A stretch of DNA of 64,000 nt from Chelydra serpentina (GCA_037349315.1 JBAIAC010000591.1:62001-126000), one strand, 5' to 3'. Positions 29,590 to 40,694 are shown, counted from the first letter of the stretch. Made by a program: numbers and translations. The notes: generated by a model not told the origin, from the sequence alone.

Positions 29590-29985
29590 GTCAGTTACCG
29601 GGGTCACGGAGCGACAGGCAGAATGGGGGTGTCGGTTACCGGGGTCAAGGAGCGACGGGCAGCGCGGGCGGGGGGTGTCAGTTACCGGGGTCACGGAGCG
29701 ACGGGTACGCGGGGGGGTTGTTTATGGGGTTACGGAGCGACGGGCAGCGTGTGGGGGCTCAGTTACCGGGTTCACGGAGCGAAGGGCACGCGATGGGTAG
29801 ATTACCGGGGTCACGGAGCGACGGGCACGCGGGGGGGGGGTCGGTTACCGGGGTCACGGAGCGACGGGCACGCGGGGGGGGGGTCGGTTACCGGGGTCAC
29901 GGAGCGACGGGCACGCGGGGGGGGGGTCGGTTACCGGGGTCACGGAGCGACGGGCACGCGGGGGGGCAGTTTCCTGGGTTACGGG
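29590..29985. repeat. G-rich minisatellite, right part
   Basis: The same GGTTACCGGGGTCACGGAGC unit as at 22250-23706, resuming straight after the retrotransposon, about nine copies. The last copies have a GACGGGCACGCG variant that is more uniform than the left part. Confidence 0.95.
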
Positions 29986-29999
29986 GAGCCCCCCTCTGT

Positions 30000-30270
30000 C
30001 GCTTCCACTGGGTCCCGGGATTTAGTCAAACTGTTTCCATGGCAACAGCTTCCGGAGCCAGCGCTTGTCAACATGCGTTGATTGGCGGAGCCAGCGTTCC
30101 TGCACGAGGACTGGCCGAGTGCTGAGCTCCGCCTCCGTGCTCTTCTGATTGGCGGAAGGATCGGAAGCGGCGCTGCGATTGGCCCGAAAGCCCCGAGTCC
30201 AAGGGGGAGGTGGGGCCGACGCCTCGATTCAGTCCCGGGAGCCCGTCGACGCGGGCCCACACGGGGTCAA
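30000..30270. promoter_or_regulatory. CCAAT-rich CpG promoter-like segment
   Basis: CpG-rich with three ATTGG (inverted CCAAT) motifs: GATTGGCGGAGCC near 30078, GATTGGCGGAAGG near 30147 and GATTGGCCCGAAAG near 30177. It could be the promoter of the leftward WD40 gene via a non-coding first exon, or of an unknown transcript; no linked exon was found. Confidence 0.45.
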
Positions 30271-30299
30271 AGGTCGGGGCCAGAGGCCTCGTTATTACA

Positions 30300-31180
30300 G
30301 GGGGTTAAGAGGGGGCAGGGGGTGTATGGGGAAAGGCAGGCAGTGTATAGGGTAAGAGGGGGCAGGGGGTGTATGGGGGGTAAGAGGGGGCAGGGTGTGT
30401 ATGGGGGTAAGAGGGGGCAGGGAGTGTATGGGGGTAAGAGGGGGCAGGGGGTGTATGGGGGGTAAGAAGGGGCAGGGAGTGTATGGGAGGTAAGAGGGGG
30501 CAGGGGCTGTATGGGGGGTAAGAAGGGGCAGGGTGTGTATGGGGGTAAGAGGGGGCAGGGAGTGTATGGGGGTAAGAGGGGGCAGGGGGTGTATGGGGGT
30601 AAGAGGGGGCAGGGAGTGTATGGGGGGTAAGAGGGGGCAGGGGGTTTATGGGGAAAGGCAGGCAGTGTATAGGGTAAGAGGGGGCAGGGAGTGTATGGGG
30701 GTAAGAGGGGGCAGGGGGTTTATGGGGAAAGGCAGGCAGTGTATAGGGTAAGAGGGGGCAGGGGGTGTATGGGGGGTAAGAGGGGGCAGGGAGTGTATGG
30801 GAGGTAAGAGGGGGCAGGGGCTGTATGGGGGGTAAGAAGGGGCAGGGTGTGTATGGGGGTAAGAGGGGGCAGGGAGTGTATGGGGGGTAAGAGGGGGCAG
30901 GGGGTGTATGGGGGGTAAGAGGGGGCAGGGGGTTTATGGGGAAAGGCAGGGGATAAGAGGGGGCAGGGGGTTTATGGGGAAAGGCAGGCAGTGTATGGGG
31001 AAAGGCAGGCAGTGTATAGGGTAAGAGGGGGCAGGGGCTGTATGGGGGGTAAGAGGGGGCAGGGGCTGTATGGGGGGTAAGAGGGGGCAGGGGCTGTATG
31101 GGGGGTAAGAAGGGGCAGGGTGTGTATAGGAGGTAAGAGGGGGGCAGGGGGTATATGGGGGCAAGAGGGGGCAGGCACCC
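30300..31180. repeat. Minisatellite, 26-28 bp G-rich unit
   Basis: About 30 copies of a GGGGTAAGAGGGGGCAGG unit followed by GGTGTAT or a longer AGGCAGGCAGTGTATAGG variant. The variant copies recur in a pattern, giving a higher-order structure. Open frames in it are repeat artefacts. Confidence 0.95.
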
Positions 31181-31884
31181 ATGGAGGGGACAGAGGTGTA
31201 CAGGGCAGGTGCCCAATGATGAAGTGGGTATCAGGGACGAGGTTTAGCCCTTTTCCCATCTGTGGCAGCCCTGAGGTCAAAATGAAACTCTTGCAAATCT
31301 GCTTAGATTCCATAGCAAAATTTTATACAATATAGAGATTTGGGTTTGTACAACTGCTACACATGAGAACCATTGCACTAATTGGTTCACGCCCCTCTCC
31401 TCAACCCTCCCTCTCCACAGAACTCTCCCTGTCTGTTCCCCTCCATGCTAGGGTTTCTGAACCATCCTTGGGCCTCTGTGTCCCACAACCCCAGGCAAGA
31501 TTGATCCCACCAGTCCCTCAGTGCGAGGGAATTGTTTCAGAGCACCTGGGCCAGTGACTCTCAGCTCTCTCCATTTGGATCCCCCTATGTGGTTCCCTTC
31601 ACCCTAGTCCTTGGCACTGACATCAGGCACTAGTAGTTACAACCCTATCCCCTCCCCAGCCATCACTTTGCTGAGATGGCCAGATTTAGCTCAGTCTCCC
31701 CTCTGGCAGGGACAAAAGAAAACATGCAGAAAACTGAAGTTACTTGGGTCAGAAAAGCTTGGTGTGTACGGACCCCCTGCTAGAGAAGCACCGTGCTCTG
31801 GAACAAGCTAACCTGATTTGCATCCACACGGAGTGTTTCTGAGCTAGTCAACAGGGAAGGAATTAAAATCCCTGAACCCAACAT
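31181..31884. other. Intergenic, nothing recognised
   Basis: No domain, exon or clear repeat was recognised between the minisatellite and the CR1 copy. Confidence 0.45.
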
Positions 31885-32620
31885 GGAGGCTACAGAATGT
31901 TAGGAACCATTAGTAAAGGGATAGATAAGATGACAGAAAAATGTCATAATGCCACTACATAAATCCACAGTATGGCAGTGTGTGCAGTTCAGGTCCCCTT
32001 TCTCAAAAAAGATAGAATTGCAAAAAGTATAGAAAAGGACTAAAAAAAAAGATTAGGGGTATGGATCAGCTTCCGTATGAAGAGAGAGTTAAAAGATTAG
32101 GATTGTTCAGCTTAGAAAAGAGATGACTAAGGTAGGATATGATATAGATATATGATATAAAACCATGAATGGTATGGAGAAAGTGAATAAGGAAATGTTA
32201 TTTAGTCATTCCCGTAACACAAGAACCAGGGTCACACAATGAAATTAAATAGGCAACAGGTTTAAAAACAAACAAAAGGAAGTATTTCTTCACACAACCT
32301 ATGGAACTCATTGCCAAGGTATGTTGTGAAGGCCAAAAGTATAACAGGGTTGAAAAAAGAACTAGATAAGTTCCTGGAGGACAGGTCCATCAATGGCTAT
32401 TAGCCAAGATAATCAGGGACACAACCCCATGCTCTGGGTGTCCCTAAACCTCTGACTGCCAGAAGCTGGGACTGGATGACAGGGGATGGCCCCTCGACAA
32501 ATTGTCCTGTCATATTCGTTCCCTCTGAAGCACCTAGCACTGGCCACTGTCAGAAGACAGGATATGAGGTAAGATGGACCATTGGTCTGATCCAGCATGG
32601 CCATTCTTATGTTCTTAACC
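31885..32620 (+). mobile_element. CR1-type LINE, 5'-truncated
   Basis: The sequence follows the 3' part of turtle CR1: 'ACAGAATGTTAGGAACCATT … ATAGATAA … CATAATGCCACTA', then 'GGAAGTATTTCTTCACACAA', 'CATTGCCAAGG', 'CAATGGCTATTAGCCA' and a terminal 'TGGCCATTCTTATGTTCTTA'. Frameshifts and small deletions remove coding ability. Its 3' end matches the minus-strand fragment at 5072-5250. Confidence 0.8.
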
Positions 32621-34722
32621 ACCAATAGCAGAGGCTGCGGGGCAGAGGTGTGTGTGCACAGCCCATGCAGGGGGACCCAGGGAGGTGCATACACTTTAAA
32701 ACAAGGGAGTGGTTTTCCCTCTTTGGCTGAGTGAGAAGGCTCAAGGTGTTATTCAAGGAAACAGATTCCCACCCAGGCCAGTGGTGCCAGTGGGAAAGGG
32801 CATGAACCATGGCAGGGAACTGGTGGGAAGAAGAGAGCAAATAAAACAAGGTCAATAAGAAACACACCCATAGCAGGAAGCCGGGGCAAGAATGGGTGAG
32901 GCTGCTGAAGCCAGAAGGTAGGGGGAGAAATCAAGCAGGGTAAGGGGATTGCAGAGGGGCTGACAACCCCACCCCCACCCGCACATGGGTCATGGTGGAA
33001 GCGACCCAGGGACTTCAGGTCCACAAAACTGACCTCTACCGCTTGCTCTGAACATATCACTCTGCCACCTGCTTTGTGCACCAGCCATTAGAGGGGTGCA
33101 CAAAGACCCACACTCTCTAGTGTACAGAACATTCATACCAGTCCTCTACCCCTGTCCCTAACCCACCCTAGTCCTGTGCTGGGGCTCACAGGGGAATCTG
33201 AGTCTCCAGGCCTGGGATGTGCCTCACAGCACAATGAAGGGGTTGGGAATGGAGAGGCTGAGCTGCTCTGGCAGGAGGGGGAGCTCACGCTGGGCCTGGT
33301 TTGCAGGAGGGTGGGGTGACAGTGGGAGCAATACAGCCAAAAGCCTCCCGGCAGGACCAGGAAACCTGGGCTAAACCACTATGGTTATATGGCCATGGCT
33401 CCCACACTGAGCTTTCCCGTCCTGCCCATGCCTGCCACAGCGTTGGGGTTGGTAGCCTCCAGGTTACTGGCCTAGCCAGTGGCTGCAATAGAAGAGAGTT
33501 ATGTCTGTATCAAATGGTGAACTGCATTTGGCTTTGATTTCTGTTTATGTGCCTCTCATATTTTGTGCACTGTGTTGAAAAGCCAGCCTGACTTCGACAA
33601 AGCCAGTCTATTCCACACCCTGCCCTGCCACGGAAAGGACTATCAACTTTGGATGATTCAAAGACTGGCCCAGTTCAGGGGACAATGGTTTTCTACACTG
33701 GGTCTCACAGGGCACGGGGTTGGAATATCCTAGACTGGGCACATGGTCCAAAAGGGTCAGAGACTAGGTTTAAGGGAAGTGCTCCCAGAGAAAGGCGAGC
33801 TGCCCACTGCCGCACTCCACAAGACCAGACTTGATGGAAAGAAGGCAGGAGGGACTCGGCCTTGTCTGGAACACTGACCAGAACTCAGTCTCGCAGGAGT
33901 GAGATCAGACTGGAGGGCAGCTCAGGACTGTGGTTTTCACAGATCTGTAACATTCTGCTGCTTTAAGAGTAAAGTGTCTGTGGTTAAGAAATCATTTTGC
34001 TGAGCCTGTGTTCTTTGCTTACCTACCTTATTGTCCCTAAGGGGTTAGTCATCAGCCCTGAGCGCCCACAGTAAGATAGATTCTGAGGGAAAGTGTACAA
34101 ACACTTGAGGGCTGGGGAAGGCTGAGGTGCTGGTTTTGGTGGCCAGGGTAGTTAGGCTGCAGATTCCCAAGTCCCAAGGAAAGGTGGCAGCCATGGAATC
34201 CACACCTGGGAGTGTGCCTTATAAACCCAGAGCCAGGAACAATGACACAGCTCTGCCCAGACTCAGCTGAGTGAAGAGTATGTGGGATCCAGCAGTTGAG
34301 TCCACTCACAACAGAGTGGTATCCTTTTAGAGGAGTGTAGGGCCAGATTGGGAACAGGGATGTAATGTGGCTGTTAATCCCCTGCCATCAGCCTCTTGCT
34401 CCACCCTCCTGCCCTGAGCTCCCACATTAGCCTGGGGCTCTCTTGCTTTCTCTATCTCCCCTGCTTTGACCCATGGCAAGTCCTGTATGTCAGAAACACT
34501 AAGCCATGGAGCAGCATGGGGAGCCACCATGCTGGGGCCAAATCCCCTGGCCTGCCCAGCTCCCATTTGTGTCCCTTCATGTTTTGGTGTCCCCGGGGCC
34601 CTAGAGCAGGTTACCAAGCTCAGGCGTGCAGAGCCACAAGGATACAGAGCAACAGAGCTCAGGGGCTGGATCAGGCCTAGAGAAGGCTGGCAGGAGTCCT
34701 CCACTCAGTCCCACCCCAGGTT
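32621..34722. other. Intergenic, no gene recognised
   Basis: Open frames are short and show no domain. The part 33540-34030, with an AAGAGTAAAGTG motif followed by a T-rich tract, looks like the 3' part of an LTR or an old 3' UTR, but I cannot fix its ends. Confidence 0.4.
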
Positions 34723-34727
34723 TTATT
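34722..34727 (-). terminator. ZBTB9: Poly(A) signal overlapping the ZBTB9 stop codon
   Basis: The coding end reads AAA TAA AAC on the minus strand, so AATAAA contains the stop codon TAA. If used, the 3' UTR would be only about 15-25 nt. No second AATAAA was noticed nearby downstream. Confidence 0.7.
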
Positions 34728-36153
34728 TGTAGGTCCAGCAAGCAGTGGCCCAGCCCTGGCCCTTGCACAGCTCCTTGTGCTTAAGGAAGCAGTTCTGCAC
34801 ACGGAACTTGCGCCCACAGTCCTCGCATGAATACAGGTTCCCATCGTGGGTCTTCATGTGCTCGGTCAGGTGGTGTTTCAGCTTGAACTTCTTGTTGCAG
34901 ACGGAGCAGCCGAAGGGGCGCAAGCTGAAGGTCAGCATGATGTGCCGGTCGCGCTTGGGCTTGACGGCAAAGCGCTTGCCACACAGGCAGCCAAACTTCT
35001 TTCCGTCAGGCGCCGTCACAATTTTAACAGGCGCATGCACCACCTGGCCATGCACCGCGTGGGCAATGATCTCATTGCCATGGAGGTCCACTGGTTTCCA
35101 GGAGCTCTGGGGGAAGCTGGCCTCATCAGAGGAGAGGGGCTGGGCCTTAATGGTGAAGCCAGGGGCAGTGATGGAAGAGGAGGAGGTGGCACCAGTGCCT
35201 GCAGCAGGGATTATGTAGCTGACTTCACTGCTTGGCTGGAACTCTGCCTGGCACAGGCCCTGAACCTCAGCCATGCCCAATGCCCGCCCCTGTGCCAGCG
35301 ACTTGAGAAAGCTGGCCTCACCTGCAGCACTCACACCACCGCCCAGTGCGGCCACTGCTGCCTCGTCAGGGTCAAAGCGCTCCTGCTTGATGTAGAAGAT
35401 CTTAGGGTGGTCACGGGGGCCATGGAAGGCGCTGTCCAGCTCCCCTGAAGACGGCCCCTTGGAGCCACCTCTGCCACCACCCTCTTCATCTTCCTCCAGT
35501 ACAATCTTCATGGCCTTGTCCATTGAGCCGCTGCAGATCTGGGCCTGATTTTCCTCCTCCTCCTCCTCCTCCTCCTCCTGTGACACCCGGATCTTCATTA
35601 CCTCATTGTCAGGGCAGCCTGGTGCTGCCCGGCCCGATGACACCCCACCATGCCCAGGCCCCTCTGAGCTGCCGCCCCCTGGCTCCCCATCGTCCTTCAC
35701 AGCAAAATAGTTGCTGCTACTGGGGGACTGGCTCTCGCTTGCCCGGCTGGACCAGGGCCGGCAGGGCCCCCCCTCCAGCTCTTTAAGGATCTCAGAGCAC
35801 TGGTCCACCACCTGCCACATCTGCAGCCCGCTGGCCACCAGCAGGTGACTGGGCAGTGCCTCCATCAGCAGCTTGAGGCGGCCAGAGTAGATGAGCTGTA
35901 GCAAATTCTCAAAGGCCTCTGGCTCAATGACAGTGGGCAGCACAATGCAGTTGGTGTCGTTGAGGAGCAGCTTGTCATGGAAGTAGGGCGAGGAGGCGGC
36001 CAGCACACTCTTGTGAGCCTGGAAGACCCGGCCCTGCACGTGGATGGAGATGTCACAGAACTTGCCCTCCAAGCGGTGCTTGTTGAGTGACTCCAGCAGC
36101 ACCGCAGCATAGTGTGGGAACTCAATCTGGATGCTGCGGGTCTCGGGCTCCAT
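34723..36153 (-). CDS. ZBTB9: ZBTB9, BTB/POZ zinc-finger protein
   Basis: One uninterrupted coding exon of 476 codons (human ZBTB9 is about 473). A BTB/POZ dimerisation domain spans about residues 15-125 (…LEGKFCDISIHVQG…AHKSVLAASSPYFHD…LLQLIYSGRL…). An acidic, glutamate-rich low-complexity middle follows, and three C2H2-type fingers lie at about residues 390-470; the first is irregular (C-L-C-G…H). BTB-zinc-finger proteins of this family are nuclear DNA-binding regulators; no target is known to me. The start MEPETRS is the ATG just after the nearest splice acceptor (36180/36179). In-frame ATGs upstream come from a tandem duplication. The gene follows SYNGAP1 in the same orientation, as in human 6p21.3. 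Confidence 0.93.
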   Translation of the reverse strand: MEPETRSIQIEFPHYAAVLLESLNKHRLEGKFCDISIHVQGRVFQAHKSVLAASSPYFHDKLLLNDTNCIVLPTVIEPEAFENLLQLIYSGRLKLLMEALPSHLLVASGLQMWQVVDQCSEILKELEGGPCRPWSSRASESQSPSSSNYFAVKDDGEPGGGSSEGPGHGGVSSGRAAPGCPDNEVMKIRVSQEEEEEEEEENQAQICSGSMDKAMKIVLEEDEEGGGRGGSKGPSSGELDSAFHGPRDHPKIFYIKQERFDPDEAAVAALGGGVSAAGEASFLKSLAQGRALGMAEVQGLCQAEFQPSSEVSYIIPAAGTGATSSSSITAPGFTIKAQPLSSDEASFPQSSWKPVDLHGNEIIAHAVHGQVVHAPVKIVTAPDGKKFGCLCGKRFAVKPKRDRHIMLTFSLRPFGCSVCNKKFKLKHHLTEHMKTHDGNLYSCEDCGRKFRVQNCFLKHKELCKGQGWATACWTYK

Positions 36154-36340
36154 GGCACCGCCTGCCCAGGGCAGGTCACTGCAACGGGAGAGACAGGGAG
36201 TGAAGGATGCTGAGGCTAAGAGAAACTCCCTGACCATGGTGCCGCCTGCCCAGGGCAGGTCACTGCAACGGGAGAGACAGGGAGTGAAGGATGCTGAGGC
36301 TAAGAAAAACTCCCTGACCATGGTGCTGCCTGCCACAGGG
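36151..36340 (-). repeat. 84-bp tandem duplication carrying splice acceptor and ATG
   Basis: Two near-identical 84-bp units (from 36151 and from 36235) and a partial third one (from 36319). Each holds a polypyrimidine tract with TTGCAG and an ATG at its end. Because 84 is a multiple of three, the upstream ATGs are in frame with ZBTB9. Confidence 0.9.
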
Positions 36341-36836
36341 ATGGAGAGGAACTGCAAGGGGAGGAGCAGAATGAGGGAAGGGCTGGAGCCCCAAGAAACC
36401 CCCACCCCCAGCACTGCCTGCTGCGGGAGGAAAATGTCAATGGAGCAGGACAGATGGGGTGTTGGGGCCCAGAGAAACACCCGCACCCCACCCTTTGCAT
36501 GGCATCGCCTGTTATAGGAGAGCGCTGGTGCAGAGTGGTTGTGAGAAAACACTCCGGGTTCGTTACCAGGGCTTCAACCCGCCCACCCGCACTGTGGGGT
36601 CACGGGGACCGGGCAGGGGGTACAATGAGCGTGTCACAGACCAGAGTCCTGGGAGCTGGGAGCGGGGACCCCCCCCCCACAAAGCACCTGCCCCACGGCA
36701 GCGCCCCGGGGAACCCCCTACGCCTCTGCCCAGCATCGCTACCCCACAGCGCACACAGTCTGCCGGGCCCCCAGTGCCCCCTGCAGCCCCACGGCGGGAC
36801 CCCCCCGCTGCAGGGAAGGGTAAACTCAGCGCTTAC

Positions 36837-36880
36837 CTGCGGCGAGTTGTGCAGTAGGGCGAGTCCCAGCAGCGAGGTCT
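36837..36880 (-). other. ZBTB9: Probable non-coding first exon end of ZBTB9
   Basis: GCCGCAG|GTAAGC on the minus strand is a strong splice donor (last exon base 36837) that could join to the acceptor at 36178. The exon's 5' end is not defined and may reach into the adjacent minisatellite. Confidence 0.55.
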
Positions 36881-38475
36881 GCCCGGGCCGACCGAGAGCG
36901 AGCCCCGGGAAACCCCTCCCCCACCCCGCCCGGGCCGACCGAGAGCGAGCCCCGGGAAACCCCCACCCACCCGGGCCGACCGAGAGCGAGCCCCGGGAAA
37001 CCCCTCCCCCCCGCCCGGGCCGACCGAGAGCGAGCCCCGGGAAACCCCTCCCCCACCCCGCCCGGGCCGACCGAGAACGAGCCCCGGGAAACCCCTCCCC
37101 CACCCCGCCCGGGCCGACCGAGAGCGAGCCCCGGGAAACCCCTCCCCCACCCCGCCCGGGCCGACCGAGAGCGAGCCCCGGGAAACCCCTCCCCCACCCG
37201 CCCGGGCCGACCGAGAGCGAGCCCCGGGAAACCCCTCCCCCACCCGCCCGGGCCGACCGAGCGCGAGCCCCGGGAAACCCCTCCCCCCCCGCCCGGGCCG
37301 ACCGAGAGCGAGCCCCGGGAAACCCCTCCCCCCCCGCCCGGGCCGACCGAGAACGAGCCCCGGGAAACCCCTCCCCCACCCCGCCCGGGCCGACCGAGAA
37401 CGAGCCCCGGGAAACCCCTCCCCCACCCCGCCCGGGCCGACCGAGAGCGAGCCCCGGGAAACCCCTCCCCCACCCCGCCCGGGCCGACCGAGAGCGAGCC
37501 CCGGGAAACCCCTCCCCCACCCCGCCCGGGCCGACCGAGAACGAGCCCCGGGAAACCCCTCCCCCACCCCGCCCGGGCCGACCGAGAGCGAGCCCCGGGA
37601 AACCCCTCCCCCACCCCGCCCGGGCCGACCGAGAACGAGCCCCGGGAAACCCCTCCCCCACCCCGCCCGGGCCGACCGAGAGCGAGCCCCGGGAAACCCC
37701 CACCCACCCGGGCCGACCGAGAGCGAGCCCCGGGAAACCCCTCCCCCACCCCGCCCGGGCCGACCGAGAACGAGCCCCGGGAAACCCCTCCCCCACCCCG
37801 CCCGGGCCGACCGAGAACGAGCCCCGGGAAACCCCTCCCCCACCCCGCCCGGGCCGACCGAGAGCGAGCCCCGGGAAACCCCTCCCCCACCCCGCCCGGG
37901 CCGACCGAGAGCGAGCCCCGGGAAACCCCTCCCCCACCCCGCCCGGGCCGACCGAGAGCGAGCCCCGGGAAACCCCCACCCACCCGGGCCGACCGAGAGC
38001 GAGCCCCGGGAAACCCCTCCCCCCCGCCCGGGCCGACCGAGAGCGAGCCCCGGGAAACCCCTCCCCCACCCCGCCCGGGCCGACCGAGAACGAGCCCCGG
38101 GAAACCCCTCCCCCACCCCGCCCGGGCCGACCGAGAGCGAGCCCCGGGAAACCCCTCCCCCACCCCGCCCGGGCCGACCGAGAGCGAGCCCCGGGAAACC
38201 CCTCCCCCACCCCGCCCGGGCCGACCGAGAGCGAGCCCCGGGAAACCCCTCCCCCACCCGCCCGGGCCGACCGAGAGCGAGCCCCGGGAAACCCCTCCCC
38301 CACCCGCCCGGGCCGACCGAGAGCGAGCCCCGGGAAACCCCTCCCCCCCCCGCCCGGGCCGACCGAGAGCGAGCCCCGGGAAACCCCTCCCCCCCCCGCC
38401 CGGGCCGACCGAGAGCGAGCCCCGGGAAACCCCTCCCCCACCCGCCCGGGCCGACCGAGAGCGAGCCCCGGGAAC
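36881..38475. repeat. GC-rich minisatellite, 47-bp unit, at the ZBTB9 5' end
   Basis: About 34 highly uniform copies starting GCCCGGGCCGACCGAGAGCG and ending in a C-rich tail whose length varies (43-47 bp units; a few carry AACG in place of AGCG). All six frames stay open for long stretches, producing proline/glycine-rich artefact frames of more than 600 codons. Position relative to the 36837 donor places it in or next to the ZBTB9 first exon or promoter. Confidence 0.96.
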
Positions 38476-38529
38476 CTCCTCCTACTCTAGCTGGGTCATC
38501 AGGGAACCCCGGCAGGAGACTCACCCCGG

Positions 38530-38905
38530 GTGGCCATTGGCCAACCAAGAGCGAGCCTGGCCCCTCCCCCCCAGAGCTTCCCACCCCAGCACCTGGCCAA
38601 CCAACCGCTGGCCGAGCACGAGCCACCCCAGCCCCGCCCACATGCGGGCCAACCAAGAGCTGACCCTGGGGCGCCGCCTCAGCCAACCAGCGCTCAGCTC
38701 ACCCCTGGGACGCGCCCTGCCCCGGCCACCCAGCGTCGCACCCTGGGAGCCGGAGCCGCCAATTGGCGGGCGCCTAATCTCCCTTCAGCCAATCACGGAG
38801 CAGCTCGCTAGTAACTAGCGTCAGGTTGTGGCCAAGCGCCTCCCCCACTTCGTACAATCCTCTGATTGGCCACAGAGCGGAACGTTCTGTGATTGGTGGG
38901 TGCGA
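38530..38905 (-). promoter_or_regulatory. CCAAT-rich promoter region, probably of ZBTB9
   Basis: At least five CCAAT/ATTGG motifs lie within 370 bp (near 38536, 38760, 38788, 38864 and 38890) in CpG-rich DNA. It lies upstream of the ZBTB9 first exon and downstream of the SYNGAP1 poly(A) signal, so ZBTB9 is the natural target. NF-Y is the expected binder. Confidence 0.5.
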
Positions 38906-38989
38906 AGCTGAGACCCAGGCTGCCCCCCCCCCCCCGCCGCTTGCGGGGGGGACCCAGCGCCGGGCCGGAGACACCCGCCCCGCCCCCTC

Positions 38990-40470
38990 CCTGGAGCCAC
39001 AGCGCGCCGGGCGGCCCCACGCGGGAGCTTCCCCCACGGGCCGTGCCCTGCGGCCCCACGCGGGAGCGTCCCCCAGGGGCCATGCCCTGCGGCCCCACGC
39101 GGGAGCGTCCCCCACGGGGCCATGCCTTCCTGTCCCACGAGGGAGCCCTGCCCTGCAGTCCCACGCGGGAGCTTCCCCCACGGGCCGTGTCCTGCTGCCC
39201 CACACGGGAGCCCCACCACTCGAGCCGTGCCTTCCTGTCCCACGTGGAAGCGCCCCCCTCAGGCCATGTCCTGCTGCCCCACGCGGGAGCTTCCCCCTCA
39301 GGCCGTGTCCTGCTGCCCCACACGGGAGCCCCACCACTCGAGCCGTGCCTTCCTGTCCCACGTGGAAGCGCCCCCCTCGGGCCGTGTCCTGCTGCCCCAC
39401 GCGGGAGCCCACCCCCCTCAGGCCGTGCCTTGCTGCCCCACGCGGGACCTTCCCCCTCGGGCCGTGCCCTGCTGCCCCCCGCGGGCGCTTCCCCCTCAGG
39501 CCGTGTCCTGCTGCCCCACACGGGAGCCCCACCACTCGAGCCGTGCCTTCCTGTCCCACGTGGAAGCGCCCCCCTCAGGCCATGTCCTGCTGCCCCACGC
39601 GGGAGCTTCCCCCACGGGCCATGCCCTGCGGCCCCACGCGGGCGCTTCCCCCTCAGGCCGTGCCTTGCTGCCCCACGCGGGACCTTCCCCCTCGGGCCGT
39701 GCCCTGCTGCCCCCCGCGGGCGCTTCCCCCTCAGGCCGTGTCCTGCTGCCCCACCACTCGAGCCGTGCCTTCCTGTCCCACGTGGAAGCACCCCCCTCGG
39801 GCCGTGCCCTGCGGCCCCACGTGGGAGCCCACCCCCCTCAGGCCGTGCCTTGCTGCCCCACGTGGGACCTTCCCCCTCGGGCCGTGTCCTGCGGCCCCAC
39901 GCGGGAGCTTCCCCCACGGGCCGTGTCCTGCGGCCCCACGCGGGAGCTTCCCCCACGGGCCGTGCCCTGTGGGAGCTTCCCCCACGGGCCGTGTCCTGCA
40001 GTCCCGGGCGCTTCCCCCTCAGGCCGTGTCCTGCTGCCCCACCACTCGAGCCGTGCCTTCCTGTCCCACGTGGAAGCGCCCCCCTCGGGCCGTGCCCTGC
40101 GGCCCCACGTGGGAGCCCACCCCCCTCAGGCCGTGCCTTGCTGCCCCACGTGGGACCTTCCCCCTCGGGCCGTGCCCTGCGGCCCCACGTGGGAGCGCCC
40201 CCCTCAGGCCGTGCCCTGCGGCCCCACGTGGGAGCCCCGGCCGTATCCTGCTGCCCCACGTGGGAGCTTCCCCCACGGGCCATGCCCTGCGGCCCCATGC
40301 GGGAGCCCTTCCTCGGGCCGTGCCCTGTGGACCCACACGGGAGCTTCCCCCACGGGCCGTGCCCTGCGGCCCCACGCTGGAGCCCCCCTCGGGCTGTGCC
40401 CTATGGCCCCATGCGGGAGCCCGTCCCCCGGGAGCTTCCCCCACGGGCCTGCCCTGCGGCCCCAGGCCAA
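38990..40470. repeat. GC-rich minisatellite, 39-bp unit
   Basis: About 38 copies of a unit of the form GCCCCACGCGGGAGCTTCCC followed by CCACGGGCCGTGCCCTGCG, with blocks of variants (CTGCTGCCCC, TTCCTGTCCC) repeated in higher-order groups. Long open frames here are artefacts. Confidence 0.96.
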
Positions 40471-40494
40471 GGTGGCGTAAAAGAACAATCGCAG

Positions 40495-40500
40495 TTTATT
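40495..40500 (-). terminator. SYNGAP1: Distal poly(A) signal of SYNGAP1
   Basis: AATAAA on the minus strand about 2.04 kb past the stop codon, just before the 39-bp minisatellite begins. Confidence 0.65.
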
Positions 40501-40664
40501 AAACGTTTCTCCGTTGGCACCACACACTCCAGAAAAAAAGAGAAAAAATTAAACGGACATAAAAGAAAACGGAGAGAGAGAGAGACACCCGGGGAGCCCG
40601 ACGCGGCGTCGGGGCGGGCGCTCGTGACCTGAACTCCCTTCCCAAGGGGGTGGGGGTGGGGGGC

Positions 40665-40672
40665 TATGTACA
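40665..40672 (-). promoter_or_regulatory. Pumilio response element 1
   Basis: UGUACAUA in the SYNGAP1 sense; an exact match to UGUANAUA. Confidence 0.6.
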
Positions 40673-40694
40673 GAGACTGAGGTCCGGAGAGGTC

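Noticed and set aside
30305..31216. A 303-codon proline-rich minus-strand frame
   Set aside because: Product of the 26-28 bp minisatellite.
36454..38490. A 678-codon proline-rich frame on the plus strand, and frames of more than 600 codons on the minus strand
   Set aside because: They are translations of the 47-bp minisatellite, whose sense and antisense frames are all free of stops; there is no start or splice context and no domain.
38826..40632. Long frames of 450-579 codons on both strands
   Set aside because: They come from the 39-bp minisatellite and stay open in several frames at once.
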